Positions 1-5,951 are shown, counted from the first letter of the stretch. The stretch: 20,401 nt of DNA from JANLIQ01 sp964358205 (GCA_964358205.1 CAYHNZ010000016.1:1-20401), one strand, 5' to 3'. Made by a program: numbers and translations. Notes: generated by a model from the letters alone, not told the origin.

Positions 1-232
1 GAGTTTGGTAGCCGTGACGGACCACTCGTTCCAAAATTTGGCCGTTCAGACCAAAGTCGTTAAACGAGTGGGTTGGCTCGTACGGTAATTCAATCGGCAG
101 GTCGGCCGATTTGTTGATATATCGCTCTGGGTTAACGAAGCTAGAGCCCGAATTGGGACTCCGACGGCCAGGGCGAGATGAGCGAGTGTTCCCCAAAGAG
201 GGACGCCTCGAAGTTCTGGTATTGTTGTACAT
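1..232 (-). CDS. DEAD-box RNA helicase, N-terminal part (runs off the window)
   Basis: Reading the minus strand from the ATG at 232 gives 77 codons, open to the window edge. The first ~35 residues are basic, Ser/Arg/Gly/Asn-rich and probably disordered. They are followed by a segment reading SFNDFGLNGQILERVVRHGY, which matches the start of the DEAD-box Q-motif region (an aromatic residue followed by F..LGL...ILxxVxxxGY..PTPIQ). DEAD-box helicases are ATP-dependent RNA remodelling enzymes acting in ribosome assembly, RNA decay or cold adaptation. The ATPase core lies outside the window, so Walker motifs cannot be checked. The unusual basic tail at the N-terminus, rather than the C-terminus, could be an RNA-binding extension. 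There is no strong Shine-Dalgarno site; a weak AGAAAGG lies about 15 bases upstream. The leader carries hairpins, described separately. Confidence 0.8.
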   Translation of the reverse strand, partial: MYNNTRTSRRPSLGNTRSSRPGRRSPNSGSSFVNPERYINKSADLPIELPYEPTHSFNDFGLNGQILERVVRHGYQT

Positions 233-300
233 TTTCTAAAAACAGCCTTTCTACTGTTGGTTCGACCAAATGTGTTGGTCGATGGCTCCCAGACAGTAGT
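233..300 (-). promoter_or_regulatory. Structured 5' leader of the DEAD-box helicase gene
   Basis: On the minus strand the leader contains an outer inverted repeat CTACTGT (299-293) / ACAGTAG (258-252). Inside it is TCGACCAA / TTGGTCGA, an 8-bp stem with a 5-nt loop (plus positions 268-288). The nested stems sit 20-65 bases before the start codon. Cold-shock helicase mRNAs of other bacteria often have structured leaders; that function here is inference. Confidence 0.5.
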
Positions 301-375
301 GCCGTTATTTAGTAGCTTGTAGGCAACAATGTCGAGCCGCTTGTCGGTGAGAGCTAGAAGCGGAGCGACTATCCG

Positions 376-394
376 AAAGCAATAATATTGCTTT
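376..394. promoter_or_regulatory. Palindrome between the divergent helicase and NADH dehydrogenase genes
   Basis: AAAGCAATAATATTGCTTT is a perfect 9-bp inverted repeat around one central base. Its minus strand contains TATTAT (387-382), a 5/6 match to a -10 box for the helicase gene; the -35 region is poor. It could be an operator for the helicase promoter or a weak hairpin. The rest of 301-498 shows no gene. A weak plus-strand promoter candidate is TTGTAA (422-427), 17 bases, AATAAA (445-450). Confidence 0.35.
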
Positions 395-498
395 ACTTAC
401 TTCGTGCGACTAGCAGAGTACTTGTAAAGTCTTAATATCATAGCAATAAAAATTGTCGATGTCCACCCCTAGAACGGTTTTCTGGTAACCTTTATAGT

Positions 499-1797
499 AT
501 GGGTGAGGCAAAACTAAAACATCGGGTCGTCATTGTCGGCGGCGGGTTTGGTGGTATTCGAGCGGCTCAACAACTAGCCAAACACCGCGACGAGTTCGAC
601 ATCACCCTAATCTCTGATCGGCCCCACTTTGAGTACCATGCCGCTTTATATCGAGTGGTAACCGGTCGCTCGCCGCTCGAAGTTTGCATTCCTTTATCAA
701 CTATTTTTAGTCATTCGGCAGTTAAGGTTGTTGAAGACACAGCCAAAACCGTCTACCCCAAAACTAAACAGCTGATCGGTGAAAGCGGCTCGAACTACGC
801 TTACGACTCTTTGATTTTAGCCCTTGGCAGCCAGACGGCTTACTTTGACGTGCAAGGGTTAAGAGAACGCTCGTTCGCCCTAGGCTCGATCACCGACGCC
901 CTGCGTATGAAACGCCATCTCCACGAGATTTTTGACGAGACAGCGCGCCAACTAAAAGACGGGCAAAAAAAGGCGATTCATCTGGTGGTTGTTGGTGGAG
1001 GCACGACTGGCGTTGAGCTGTCAGGCGAGTTAGCCATCTACGCTCGAGTGCTGGCTAAAAAACACCGCCTTAGCCCGAACATTGTCACTATCGACCTGTT
1101 TGAAGCCACCGATCGCCTTCTAGCCAGGAGCCCGGAAAAGGTTTCGCAGTTAGCTTACCAACGACTCCATCGTCTCGGCGTCAATATCTTTTTGGACACG
1201 CCGATTACGGAGCGTCAAGTCGAAACGGTTTACTTAAAAGATGTGGAAATCAGAACTAAAACCCTCATCTGGACGGCCGGAGTTAGACCGAACCAACTTT
1301 ACTCGACCATCAAGGGATTGGCCCTAAATAAATATGGGCGGGTTTTAGTCGACCCATCGATGCAAGCCAGAGGCACTCGCGATCTTTATGTTATTGGCGA
1401 CGCCGCCGCTAGCGCTTATAGCGGTATGGCTCAAACCGCTGTTGACGACGGCGCTTTTGTGGCTGGGGGACTACACAGAAAACTGCACGGCCGACCACCT
1501 ATCGGCTATACCAAAAGGGGTACTCCGTTTGGTAAGTCGTGCGGTTATACTGCCGACTATCGACCCCATCAACCGATCGCCGCTATCCCGATCGGGCCGG
1601 GTTGGGCAATGGTGCTAATCGGCAATCGGATTGTCACCGGATGGATTGGCTGGATATTGCGAAAGTTAGCTGATCTGAAATTTTTCCTGTCAATTCTACC
1701 GGTACGTTCAGCGCTGGTCGCCTTTACCGATGGTTATCGCTTGAGCGAAAGCTGTCCAGTCTGTTCAAAATCAGATCAATCGCACCATGGGGCGTGA
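499..1797 (+). CDS. ndh: Type II NADH:quinone oxidoreductase (NDH-2), FAD/NAD(P)-dependent
   Basis: The 432-residue protein has the two-dinucleotide-fold layout of NDH-2, a single-subunit, non-proton-pumping enzyme that passes electrons from NADH to membrane quinone. Visible motifs are the N-terminal FAD-binding VVIVGGGFGGIRAA (~10-23), the second NADH-binding fold VVVGGGTTGVELSGELA (~163-179), the TWTAGVRPN-like stretch (~255) and the FAD-contacting DLYVIGDAA (295-303). A C-terminal hydrophobic/amphipathic region (~365-410) fits the usual membrane anchor. The last residues contain a CPVC pair and two His, which is not a family hallmark. Length is normal. TATAGT touches the ATG, but this is too close to serve as a -10 for this start, and no clear Shine-Dalgarno site is seen. 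The DoxX-like gene follows on the same strand, consistent with a small respiratory or redox unit. No oxidase genes are in the window. Confidence 0.9.
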   Translation: MGEAKLKHRVVIVGGGFGGIRAAQQLAKHRDEFDITLISDRPHFEYHAALYRVVTGRSPLEVCIPLSTIFSHSAVKVVEDTAKTVYPKTKQLIGESGSNYAYDSLILALGSQTAYFDVQGLRERSFALGSITDALRMKRHLHEIFDETARQLKDGQKKAIHLVVVGGGTTGVELSGELAIYARVLAKKHRLSPNIVTIDLFEATDRLLARSPEKVSQLAYQRLHRLGVNIFLDTPITERQVETVYLKDVEIRTKTLIWTAGVRPNQLYSTIKGLALNKYGRVLVDPSMQARGTRDLYVIGDAAASAYSGMAQTAVDDGAFVAGGLHRKLHGRPPIGYTKRGTPFGKSCGYTADYRPHQPIAAIPIGPGWAMVLIGNRIVTGWIGWILRKLADLKFFLSILPVRSALVAFTDGYRLSESCPVCSKSDQSHHGA

Positions 1798-1843
1798 TCA
1801 ACTAAATTTAAAGAGTGGTCTTAAGAATTAAAAAGGAGGGAAT

Positions 1844-1891
1844 ATGAAAATGTGTACATCTTCGATTTCCAGACTGGGGTCTGTAAAATGA
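1844..1891 (+). CDS. Possible leader peptide (15 codons) coupled to the DoxX-like gene
   Basis: A strong Shine-Dalgarno GGAGGG (1835-1840) is followed by ATG at 1844 and again, in frame, at 1850. The frame reads MKMCTSSISRLGSVK. Its TGA (1889-1891) overlaps the ATG (1888) of the next gene as ATGA, the typical translational-coupling geometry. Alternatively the same site could drive a GTG start at 1852 in the DoxX frame, extending that protein by 12 residues. No homologue of the peptide is recognised. Confidence 0.35.
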   Translation: MKMCTSSISRLGSVK

Positions 1892-2364
1892 ACAGTAAGA
1901 TTTGGGCGTTGGTACGGATTGCGTTAGGGCTAATTTTTCTTTGGGCGTTTTTCGATAAAGTCTTTGGCTTAGGTTTTGCGACCAAAGCCAGTCTGTCTTG
2001 GCTCTCTGGTGGTTCGCCAACGACTGGTTTTCTGTCTCACGCGTCGGGGCCGTTTGGATCTTATTTCCAGAGCTTAGCTGGCTCACCAATCATTGACTGG
2101 CTATTTATGCTGTCGCTACTCGGTTTGGGCGTGGCGCTAATTTTTGGCATCGGCCTAAAGCTGGCTGGTTGGGGTGGGGCGGTATTGATGATATTAATGT
2201 GGGCCGCTCTTCTGCCGGTTGAAAATCATCTTTTCATCGACGAACACATTATCTACGCCCTTGTCCTAATCGGATTTGCGACGAGTGATGTTGGCTCATC
2301 GTGGAGTATGAGAGCCTGGTGGAAAAACACTGGCCCAGTCATGCGCCATCCATTCTTGGGCTGA
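1888..2364 (+). CDS. DoxX-like small integral membrane protein
   Basis: Starting at ATG 1888 the protein has 158 residues and is strongly hydrophobic, with about four membrane segments (near 4-22, 60-75, 82-105, 115-132). The N-terminal RIALGLIFLWAFFDKVFGLGFAT pattern, with an Arg early in helix 1 and an FxDKxxGLG turn, is typical of DoxX/DoxD-type proteins; DoxD is the small subunit of thiosulfate:quinone oxidoreductase in Acidianus. A quinone-linked redox role beside NDH-2 is reasonable but inferred. The start at 1888 places the first helix at the N-terminus as in relatives and has GGGG about 9 bases upstream. GTG 1852 (170 residues) is an alternative. It lies downstream of ndh on the same strand, with the mini-ORF between. 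Confidence 0.7.
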   Translation: MNSKIWALVRIALGLIFLWAFFDKVFGLGFATKASLSWLSGGSPTTGFLSHASGPFGSYFQSLAGSPIIDWLFMLSLLGLGVALIFGIGLKLAGWGGAVLMILMWAALLPVENHLFIDEHIIYALVLIGFATSDVGSSWSMRAWWKNTGPVMRHPFLG

Positions 2365-2370
2365 AACTTA

Positions 2371-2500
2371 CAAGGCTGAAGTCTGAAGGCTAAAGTCTAA
2401 AGTAAGTCAAAAGTGACAATTTTCAAGTGGGAACACCTGAGACTTATTACTTGAAACTTAAATGAGACTTGAGACTTGCCACTTTAGACTTTAACTGTCA
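2371..2500. repeat. Degenerate AAGTCT/AGACTT repeat tract forming nested hairpins
   Basis: The gap 2365-2577 has no gene. Between 2371 and 2500, short words related to AAGTCT recur on the left and AGACTT on the right (three TGAGACTT-type copies between 2438 and 2477). Exact inverted pairs are AAAGTCTAAAGT (2392-2403) / ACTTTAGACTTT (2481-2492) and, nested inside, TTTCAAGT (2421-2428) / ACTTGAAA (2449-2456). A bidirectional hairpin or decayed repeat is likely; there is no clean U-tract. Confidence 0.5.
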
Positions 2501-2511
2501 CTACCTGACCC

Positions 2512-2539
2512 TTGACAGCTTCTTAACGTCTGATAAACT
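2512..2539 (+). promoter_or_regulatory. Promoter of the LysM-CHAP gene
   Basis: TTGACA (2512-2517), a 16-base spacer and TAAACT (2534-2539) form a good sigma-70-type promoter. The expected start is near 2546, giving a leader of about 32 bases that includes the Shine-Dalgarno AGGAGG (2559-2564). Confidence 0.6.
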
Positions 2540-2577
2540 GGGAATCGTCCGACTGTAAAGGAGGCTCCATATCCCTC

Positions 2578-3582
2578 TTGTTAGACAAAATACGAAAAAA
2601 CATACGATTTATAACCGAGTTTGTTCGTCGCTACGCTTCCCAAGTCACGAGTTTTGTCCTAACTCTCGTAAGTGGCCTTTTTTCGGTTGTTAAATCCCTT
2701 AAACTCGGCAAACGCCTACCTAAACGACCGGTACGATTTATTAAAAAGTACTCCGCCCAGATTAGTTTTGGGGTAGTTTTGGCTGTTTTTCTGACTGTTT
2801 CGGTCGGTGAGGGCCAGGCCTATCAGGTTGGTGAGGCCGATTTTTCGGACTTGAGCGATCTATCTGGTGAAGGGTTCTTGGGCAAACCGCAAATATTGGG
2901 TACAGAAACAATTTTAACCGGCGAAACTCAACAGGTAGCGGTAATTAACTACACTGTCGAAAAAGGTGACAGCGTCTCGACGATCGCCGCTCGTTACAAT
3001 CTAAGCGTCGGCTCGCTCCTGGATGCCAATGGTATCAAGCCTATTGATGCCGAGAAAATAAAAATCGGTAGCCAGCTGGTTGTTCCCGCCGAGGATACTA
3101 ATTCGTCTCTAGCGTGGTTAAGTGAAATCAACGCCGAAAAAGCCCGCCAGCAAAAACTAGCCGAAGCCGCCCGCCAAAAACAGCTCGCCCAACAAGCCCG
3201 TAACCGCATTGCCTCCAACAGCCGAACAACCACTTCGTCAGGTTCCAGCAATTCTGTCGCCATTGGGACGATGCGCGGTAGCTATAACGGTGGCCTGCCA
3301 GGTTGGTGTACTTGGTATGCTCACTATAAACGCCCTGATTTACTGGCTTCCGGTAACGCTCGGGATTATTTGCGGACCGCTCGAGCAGCTGGCATGGCGA
3401 CCGGATCGGTTGCCAGACCAGGAGCAATCTTTGTTAGTGGCGAAAGTGGTTGGGGACACGCCGGTTACGTTGAAAGTGTTCGCGGTGGCGAGATGACCAT
3501 TTCCGAGATGAACTATGTCGGTCGCTACGTTGTGAGCCGCCGAACCGTTTCCACATCAATTGCTTGGGGCTTCATTTATTAA
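2578..3582 (+). CDS. LysM-CHAP secreted or anchored peptidoglycan hydrolase
   Basis: The 334-residue protein has a basic N-terminus, then a hydrophobic helix (~62-80, FGVVLAVFLTVSV) acting as signal or membrane anchor. A LysM domain follows (~122-170, NYTVEKGDSVSTIAARYNL ... IKIGSQLVVP) that binds glycan chains. Next come a Lys/Gln/Ala-rich helical linker, a Ser/Thr-rich stretch (~175-225), and a CHAP domain (~235-334). The CHAP nucleophile is Cys244 in GWCTWYA and the catalytic His is His294 in GWGHAGYVE. CHAP enzymes are amidases or endopeptidases of peptidoglycan. The TTG start is 13 bases from a strong AGGAGG, which is long spacing; ATA at 2569 is closer and in frame, so the start is not certain. 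About 60 cytoplasmic-side residues before the helix are unusual for a plain signal peptide and suggest a signal anchor. It has its own promoter. Confidence 0.88.
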   Translation: MLDKIRKNIRFITEFVRRYASQVTSFVLTLVSGLFSVVKSLKLGKRLPKRPVRFIKKYSAQISFGVVLAVFLTVSVGEGQAYQVGEADFSDLSDLSGEGFLGKPQILGTETILTGETQQVAVINYTVEKGDSVSTIAARYNLSVGSLLDANGIKPIDAEKIKIGSQLVVPAEDTNSSLAWLSEINAEKARQQKLAEAARQKQLAQQARNRIASNSRTTTSSGSSNSVAIGTMRGSYNGGLPGWCTWYAHYKRPDLLASGNARDYLRTARAAGMATGSVARPGAIFVSGESGWGHAGYVESVRGGEMTISEMNYVGRYVVSRRTVSTSIAWGFIY

Positions 3583-3589
3583 GGGCCCT

Positions 3590-3618
3590 TTGGTCGAGAT
3601 ATCTTTTTAATATACGAT
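3590..3618 (+). promoter_or_regulatory. Promoter placing +1 on the VIT1-like start codon
   Basis: TTGGTC (3590-3595), an exact 17-base spacer and TACGAT (3613-3618). The expected +1, 7-8 bases after the -10 box, is the A of ATG 3626, so the mRNA would be leaderless. The AGAGG at 3619-3623 would then not be transcribed. It begins within 10 bases of the LysM-CHAP stop codon. Confidence 0.45.
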
Positions 3619-3625
3619 AGAGGTA

Positions 3626-4105
3626 ATGAGACGAGGATATTTAAGAAATTTTATTTTTGGCGCCGAGGATAGCTTGGTCTCAACGGTTGGATTACTTTCC
3701 GGCGTATCCTTTGCTGGCCTGACCAGTCGCGAAGTAATTTTGAGCGGCGTGATTCTGATTCTAGTCGAGTCGATTTCGATGGGGGCGGGAGTGTATCTGT
3801 CGGAAGATTCGGCCAATCAGCTACCACAGGAGGGCGAGCGGGACAATACGATTGCTGACGCAGGAATAATGCTGGTCTCGTACTTACTGATCGGCCTGAT
3901 CCCGCTTCTGCCTTATGTCTTCTCCGCCAACACAATTACCGGTTTCTATTGGTCGGTCGGCTTATCATTGGTCGCCCTGTTTTGCCTGGGCTTGTTTAAG
4001 GGCTATGTCGTTGGCAAACATCCAATTTACAGCGCCCTGAAAGTATTTATTGTCGGTAGTGCTGTCACCGCCATCGCCGTTGCCGTCGGTCTACTAATCC
4101 GATAG
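3626..4105 (+). CDS. VIT1/CCC1-family transporter (probable Fe/Mn transport)
   Basis: The 159-residue protein has about five membrane helices. Its start, RRGYLRNFIFGAEDSLVSTVGLLSGVSFAG, matches the conserved first helix of the VIT1/CCC1 (nodulin-21-like) family, including the acidic residue in GAEDSLVST used in metal binding. The second conserved block reads ILILVESISMGAGVYLSEDS, equivalent to the family's A.SMA.GEYLS.KS. Family members move Fe2+ or Mn2+ across membranes by proton antiport. The cytosolic metal-binding linker between helices 2 and 3 is reduced to roughly 20 residues (NQLPQEGERDNTIADAG), as in short bacterial forms, so regulation by that domain is probably lost. The last helix ends at the C-terminus. 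No other metal gene lies beside it. Confidence 0.8.
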   Translation: MRRGYLRNFIFGAEDSLVSTVGLLSGVSFAGLTSREVILSGVILILVESISMGAGVYLSEDSANQLPQEGERDNTIADAGIMLVSYLLIGLIPLLPYVFSANTITGFYWSVGLSLVALFCLGLFKGYVVGKHPIYSALKVFIVGSAVTAIAVAVGLLIR

Positions 4106-4119
4106 CTCGTTACACCTAT

Positions 4120-4178
4120 CAGGTAAAGGACAGGCCTCTACCTGTGCACTGCGAACCTGAAGGCCTGTCCTTCAGGTT
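4120..4178. terminator. Overlapping alternative hairpins after the VIT1-like gene
   Basis: Three inverted pairs share bases: CAGGTA (4120-4125)/TACCTG (4139-4144); AAGGACAGGCCT (4126-4137)/AGGCCTGTCCTT (4161-4172), a perfect 12 bp; and AACCTGAAGG (4154-4163)/CCTTCAGGTT (4169-4178), a perfect 10 bp with a 5-base loop. The last two compete for 4161-4172. It lies between the converging VIT1-like and tRNA-Arg genes, so a terminator is the simplest role, but no U-run follows. Confidence 0.45.
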
Positions 4179-4201
4179 GGGATGTATACCTATTTTGCTG
4201 G

Positions 4202-4278
4202 TGGTGCCCCCGGCAGGATTCGAACCTGCGACCTAACGGGTAGAAACCGTTCGCTCTAATCCACTGAGCTACGAGGGC
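4202..4278 (-). tRNA. tRNA-Arg (anticodon TCT)
   Basis: The minus strand folds as a full cloverleaf: acceptor GCCCTCG/CGGGGGC (one G-U pair), D-arm GCTC/GAGC, anticodon stem AACGG/CCGTT with loop TTTCTAC (anticodon TCT, reading AGA), and T-arm GCAGG-TTCGAAT-CCTGC. Discriminator A is followed by an encoded CCA, unlike the other tRNAs of the window. A hairpin GCTTACA (4282-4288)/TGTAAGC (4293-4299) lies just before its 5' end. Confidence 0.95.
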
Positions 4279-4351
4279 GAGGCTTACACTAATGTAAGCA
4301 GATTATTACTAGCCGAGCACTAGTAGCTCAGGGGACGAGACGCTAGGCGAC

Positions 4352-4373
4352 ATCCACTGAGCTACGAGGGCGA
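4352..4373 (-). repeat. Duplicated 5' end of tRNA-Arg
   Basis: These 22 bases are identical to 4259-4280, the acceptor 5' strand and D-stem half of tRNA-Arg plus one flanking base on its 5' side. No anticodon or T-arm follows, so it is a fragment and not a gene. On the left, GTAGCTCAG (4323-4331) is the inverse of CTGAGCTAC (4357-4365), so the fragment can also pair with a second, inverted D-arm-like piece. This suggests a past recombination or insertion event at the tRNA. Confidence 0.75.
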
Positions 4374-4456
4374 AAAAAGCTACTAGCAACTGGCAGGCTG
4401 GCTTCTAGCTAACTACCAATGCAAATTACCGTGACGCTATTCTACTTCATTCTAGC

Positions 4457-4485
4457 TTGAAAATACAGGGTTTGTCAGGTAGTTT
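4457..4485 (+). promoter_or_regulatory. Promoter placing +1 on the HD-domain gene start codon
   Basis: TTGAAA (4457-4462), a 17-base spacer and TAGTTT (4480-4485; a weak -10). The expected +1 is at 4492-4493, the A of the ATG, predicting a leaderless mRNA. There is no Shine-Dalgarno sequence before this ATG. Confidence 0.4.
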
Positions 4486-4491
4486 TAACTC

Positions 4492-5058
4492 ATGATTACT
4501 CGCAACGAGGCCTACAAACTCCTGACCGACAATGTCGAAAACAAGAATCTTGTTCGTCATTGCTTGGCCGTTGAAGCATCGATGCGTTCGTTGGCCAACT
4601 ATTTCAACGCCAATGAAGAGGCCTGGGGAATTGCCGGTCTGCTTCACGACGCCGACTGGGAAATCACTAAGGATACTCCCGAACAGCACACTTTGGTGTT
4701 AGCTGATTGGCTGGAGGATTGGGATTTGGGCGATGAAGGGATTAAAGAAGCTATTCTGGCCCACAATCATTTTCATAACGGTCACGAACCGCCCCAAACT
4801 CAATTTGAATGGGCGTTATATTGCGCTGACGAGCTAACCGGGCTAATTGTCGCCTGTGCGTTAGTTCAACCAAACAAGAATATCGATACGGTTACCGTCA
4901 ATTCTGTAATGCGTAAATTTCCCGAAGGTGCTTTTGCCGCCGGTGTCGATCGCTCTAAAATCCAGAATTGCGAAGCTGAATTGAATATAGATTTAGAAAG
5001 TTTTATCGAAATCGTTTTGAAAGCGATGCAAGATATCGCTGAAGAATTAGGGTTATAA
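4492..5058 (+). CDS. HD-domain metal-dependent phosphohydrolase family protein
   Basis: The 188-residue protein contains the HD-superfamily pattern. The first His is in LVRHCLAVEASM (~23), the HD pair in AGLLHDADWE (~52-53), a further His region in AILAHNHFHNGH (~90-98), and a late Asp in YCADELTGL (~110). These residues bind one or two metal ions, and family members cleave phosphate esters such as nucleotides or signalling nucleotides. The substrate cannot be told from the sequence. The length and the HxxxxxE start resemble the short stand-alone HDIG proteins common in small genomes. It stands alone, convergent with tmRNA, and the mRNA is probably leaderless. Confidence 0.75.
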   Translation: MITRNEAYKLLTDNVENKNLVRHCLAVEASMRSLANYFNANEEAWGIAGLLHDADWEITKDTPEQHTLVLADWLEDWDLGDEGIKEAILAHNHFHNGHEPPQTQFEWALYCADELTGLIVACALVQPNKNIDTVTVNSVMRKFPEGAFAAGVDRSKIQNCEAELNIDLESFIEIVLKAMQDIAEELGL

Positions 5059-5091
5059 AGATAGAGAGATTTCCTACTTCCCACTTTACGC

Positions 5092-5118
5092 AAAATCCCC
5101 GCCAGATAGCGAGGATTC
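5092..5118 (-). terminator. Intrinsic terminator of tmRNA
   Basis: On the minus strand, AATCCTCGC (5117-5109), a 6-base loop and GCGGGGATT (5102-5094) form a 9-bp stem with one G-U pair, followed by a short TTTTG. It begins 8 bases after the tmRNA 3' end. Confidence 0.6.
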
Positions 5119-5125
5119 TACTTAG

Positions 5126-5510
5126 TGGAGCTGCCGAGAATCGAACTCGGGTCCGAAAACAAACGAACCAAATCTTCTACAAGCTTAGCCAACTTAATTT
5201 TCTTAGATCGAAGAGCTTGAAGTAGGCGAAATACTCTCCGACAGCATCATCTTAATCTCGTGAAAGGGCCGATGAAAACCCAAGCGCTACCCTACGATTA
5301 TGACGCGATGCACTTCAGTAGAGATCAAGTACAGTCACGGTATTCGAGTTTAGGCGAATACTGGTTGAGCGACGAAGCTACCAAACGCGTTTGCTACAGT
5401 AGCTTTGACTTTGCTCATAACGTTTGCACGTATTTTTTTGTACTCTAAGGCAGGTACTCTCCGCTTGCAAATTTGGTTGTTAAAGTTCCCGTCGAAGCCA
5501 TGTCAGCCCC
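5126..5510 (-). ncRNA. ssrA: Transfer-messenger RNA (tmRNA)
   Basis: The minus strand begins GGGGCTGACATGGCTTCGAC, the near-invariant tmRNA 5' end, and finishes with a T-arm (GAGTTCGATTCTC) and GGCAGCTCCA. The 5' GGGGCTG pairs with the 3' end to form the tRNA-like acceptor, so this is a standard one-piece tmRNA of about 385 nt. CCA is not encoded. tmRNA with SmpB frees stalled ribosomes and tags the peptide for proteolysis. The resume codon appears to be GCA (5427-5425). The tag would start ANVMSKVKAT and end AQPVFA before TAA (about 25 residues), longer than the common 8-15 residues, and hydrophobic at the end as proteases require. A TATAAT promoter lies just upstream. Confidence 0.93.
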
Positions 5511-5526
5511 ATGCGAATACAGTAGC

Positions 5527-5547
5527 ATTATATGAGACAAAAGTCAA
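5527..5547 (-). promoter_or_regulatory. ssrA: tmRNA promoter region
   Basis: On the minus strand the 37-base gap between speD and ssrA contains a perfect TATAAT (5532-5527), about 16 bases before the mature 5' end. This would leave a short leader for RNase P to remove. A second reading is TTGACT (5547-5542), a 17-base spacer and TACTGT, initiating almost at the mature end. The two share bases and cannot be separated by eye. Confidence 0.5.
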
Positions 5548-5901
5548 CTAGCGATCGATCTCTTTCTTATCGATTGCAATGGGATTAAAAAGAGCCGAAA
5601 TTTGGTCAAAAACTGTGTGCGTGGCTGGTTTGTTGTCACGACTGTAGTTACAAGTAAAGACATCCAGGGTGACAAAATGCTCCTCCGGCCAAGTGTGAAT
5701 GGAGACATGTGATTCGCACAATGCGACCACACCAGTAAATCCCCCTCCATCAAAGGGGTAATAGTAGTTCCCAACTTCTGTCAGACCAGCTCCAGCGATA
5801 ATTCGCGAGATTTCTTTTCTATAGAAATCTAGATCGCGATGAACATAATCTACCTCCAGCGTTAGTGTCCCCAAGATGTGCAAACCTTCAACTTTTTTCA
5901 T
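5548..5901 (-). CDS. speD: S-adenosylmethionine decarboxylase-family pyruvoyl enzyme (SpeD/SpeH type)
   Basis: The 117-residue protein is a complete class 1B AdoMetDC-fold proenzyme. The motif LCESHVSIHTWPE (61-73) contains the self-cleavage site Glu63-Ser64, where Ser64 becomes the pyruvoyl group, and His69. Cys84 in VFTCNYS matches the catalytic Cys. The EVGNYYYPFDGGGFTGVVAL stretch precedes it as in the family. AdoMetDC makes decarboxylated SAM for spermidine synthesis, but no spermidine synthase is present here, and some SpeD homologues are known to be arginine or ornithine decarboxylases, so the substrate is open. Transcription is divergent from the ABC exporter; a minus promoter TTGACG (5943-5938), a 17-base spacer and TACCAT (5920-5915) predicts a leader of only about 7 bases. 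There is no Shine-Dalgarno. The gene ends 37 bases before tmRNA. Confidence 0.9.
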   Translation of the reverse strand: MKKVEGLHILGTLTLEVDYVHRDLDFYRKEISRIIAGAGLTEVGNYYYPFDGGGFTGVVALCESHVSIHTWPEEHFVTLDVFTCNYSRDNKPATHTVFDQISALFNPIAIDKKEIDR

Positions 5902-5914
5902 CAGTCAAGAGAAT

Positions 5915-5943
5915 ATGGTACAGATTTTGTTGTATGGCGTCAA
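5915..5943 (-). promoter_or_regulatory. speD promoter
   Basis: Minus strand TTGACG (5943-5938), an exact 17-base spacer and TACCAT (5920-5915). Its -35 box lies 8 bases from the -35 box of the divergent ABC promoter, so the two promoters are back to back. Confidence 0.5.
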
Positions 5944-5951
5944 CCAACTTG

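Noticed and set aside
493..498. TATAGT as a -10 box for the NADH dehydrogenase gene
   Set aside because: It touches the ATG, so transcription would begin inside the gene, and there is no -35 match or later in-frame start codon.
2371..2500. CRISPR-like array
   Set aside because: The repeated words are short, degenerate and unevenly spaced, there are no constant spacers, and no cas genes are near.
4321..4378. Second tRNA gene
   Set aside because: Only the acceptor 5' strand and D-arm are present; no anticodon arm, T-arm or 3' acceptor follows on either strand.
5260..5448. Plus-strand reading frame of 62 codons
   Set aside because: It is antisense to the tmRNA; the conserved 5' and 3' ends of tmRNA explain the region.
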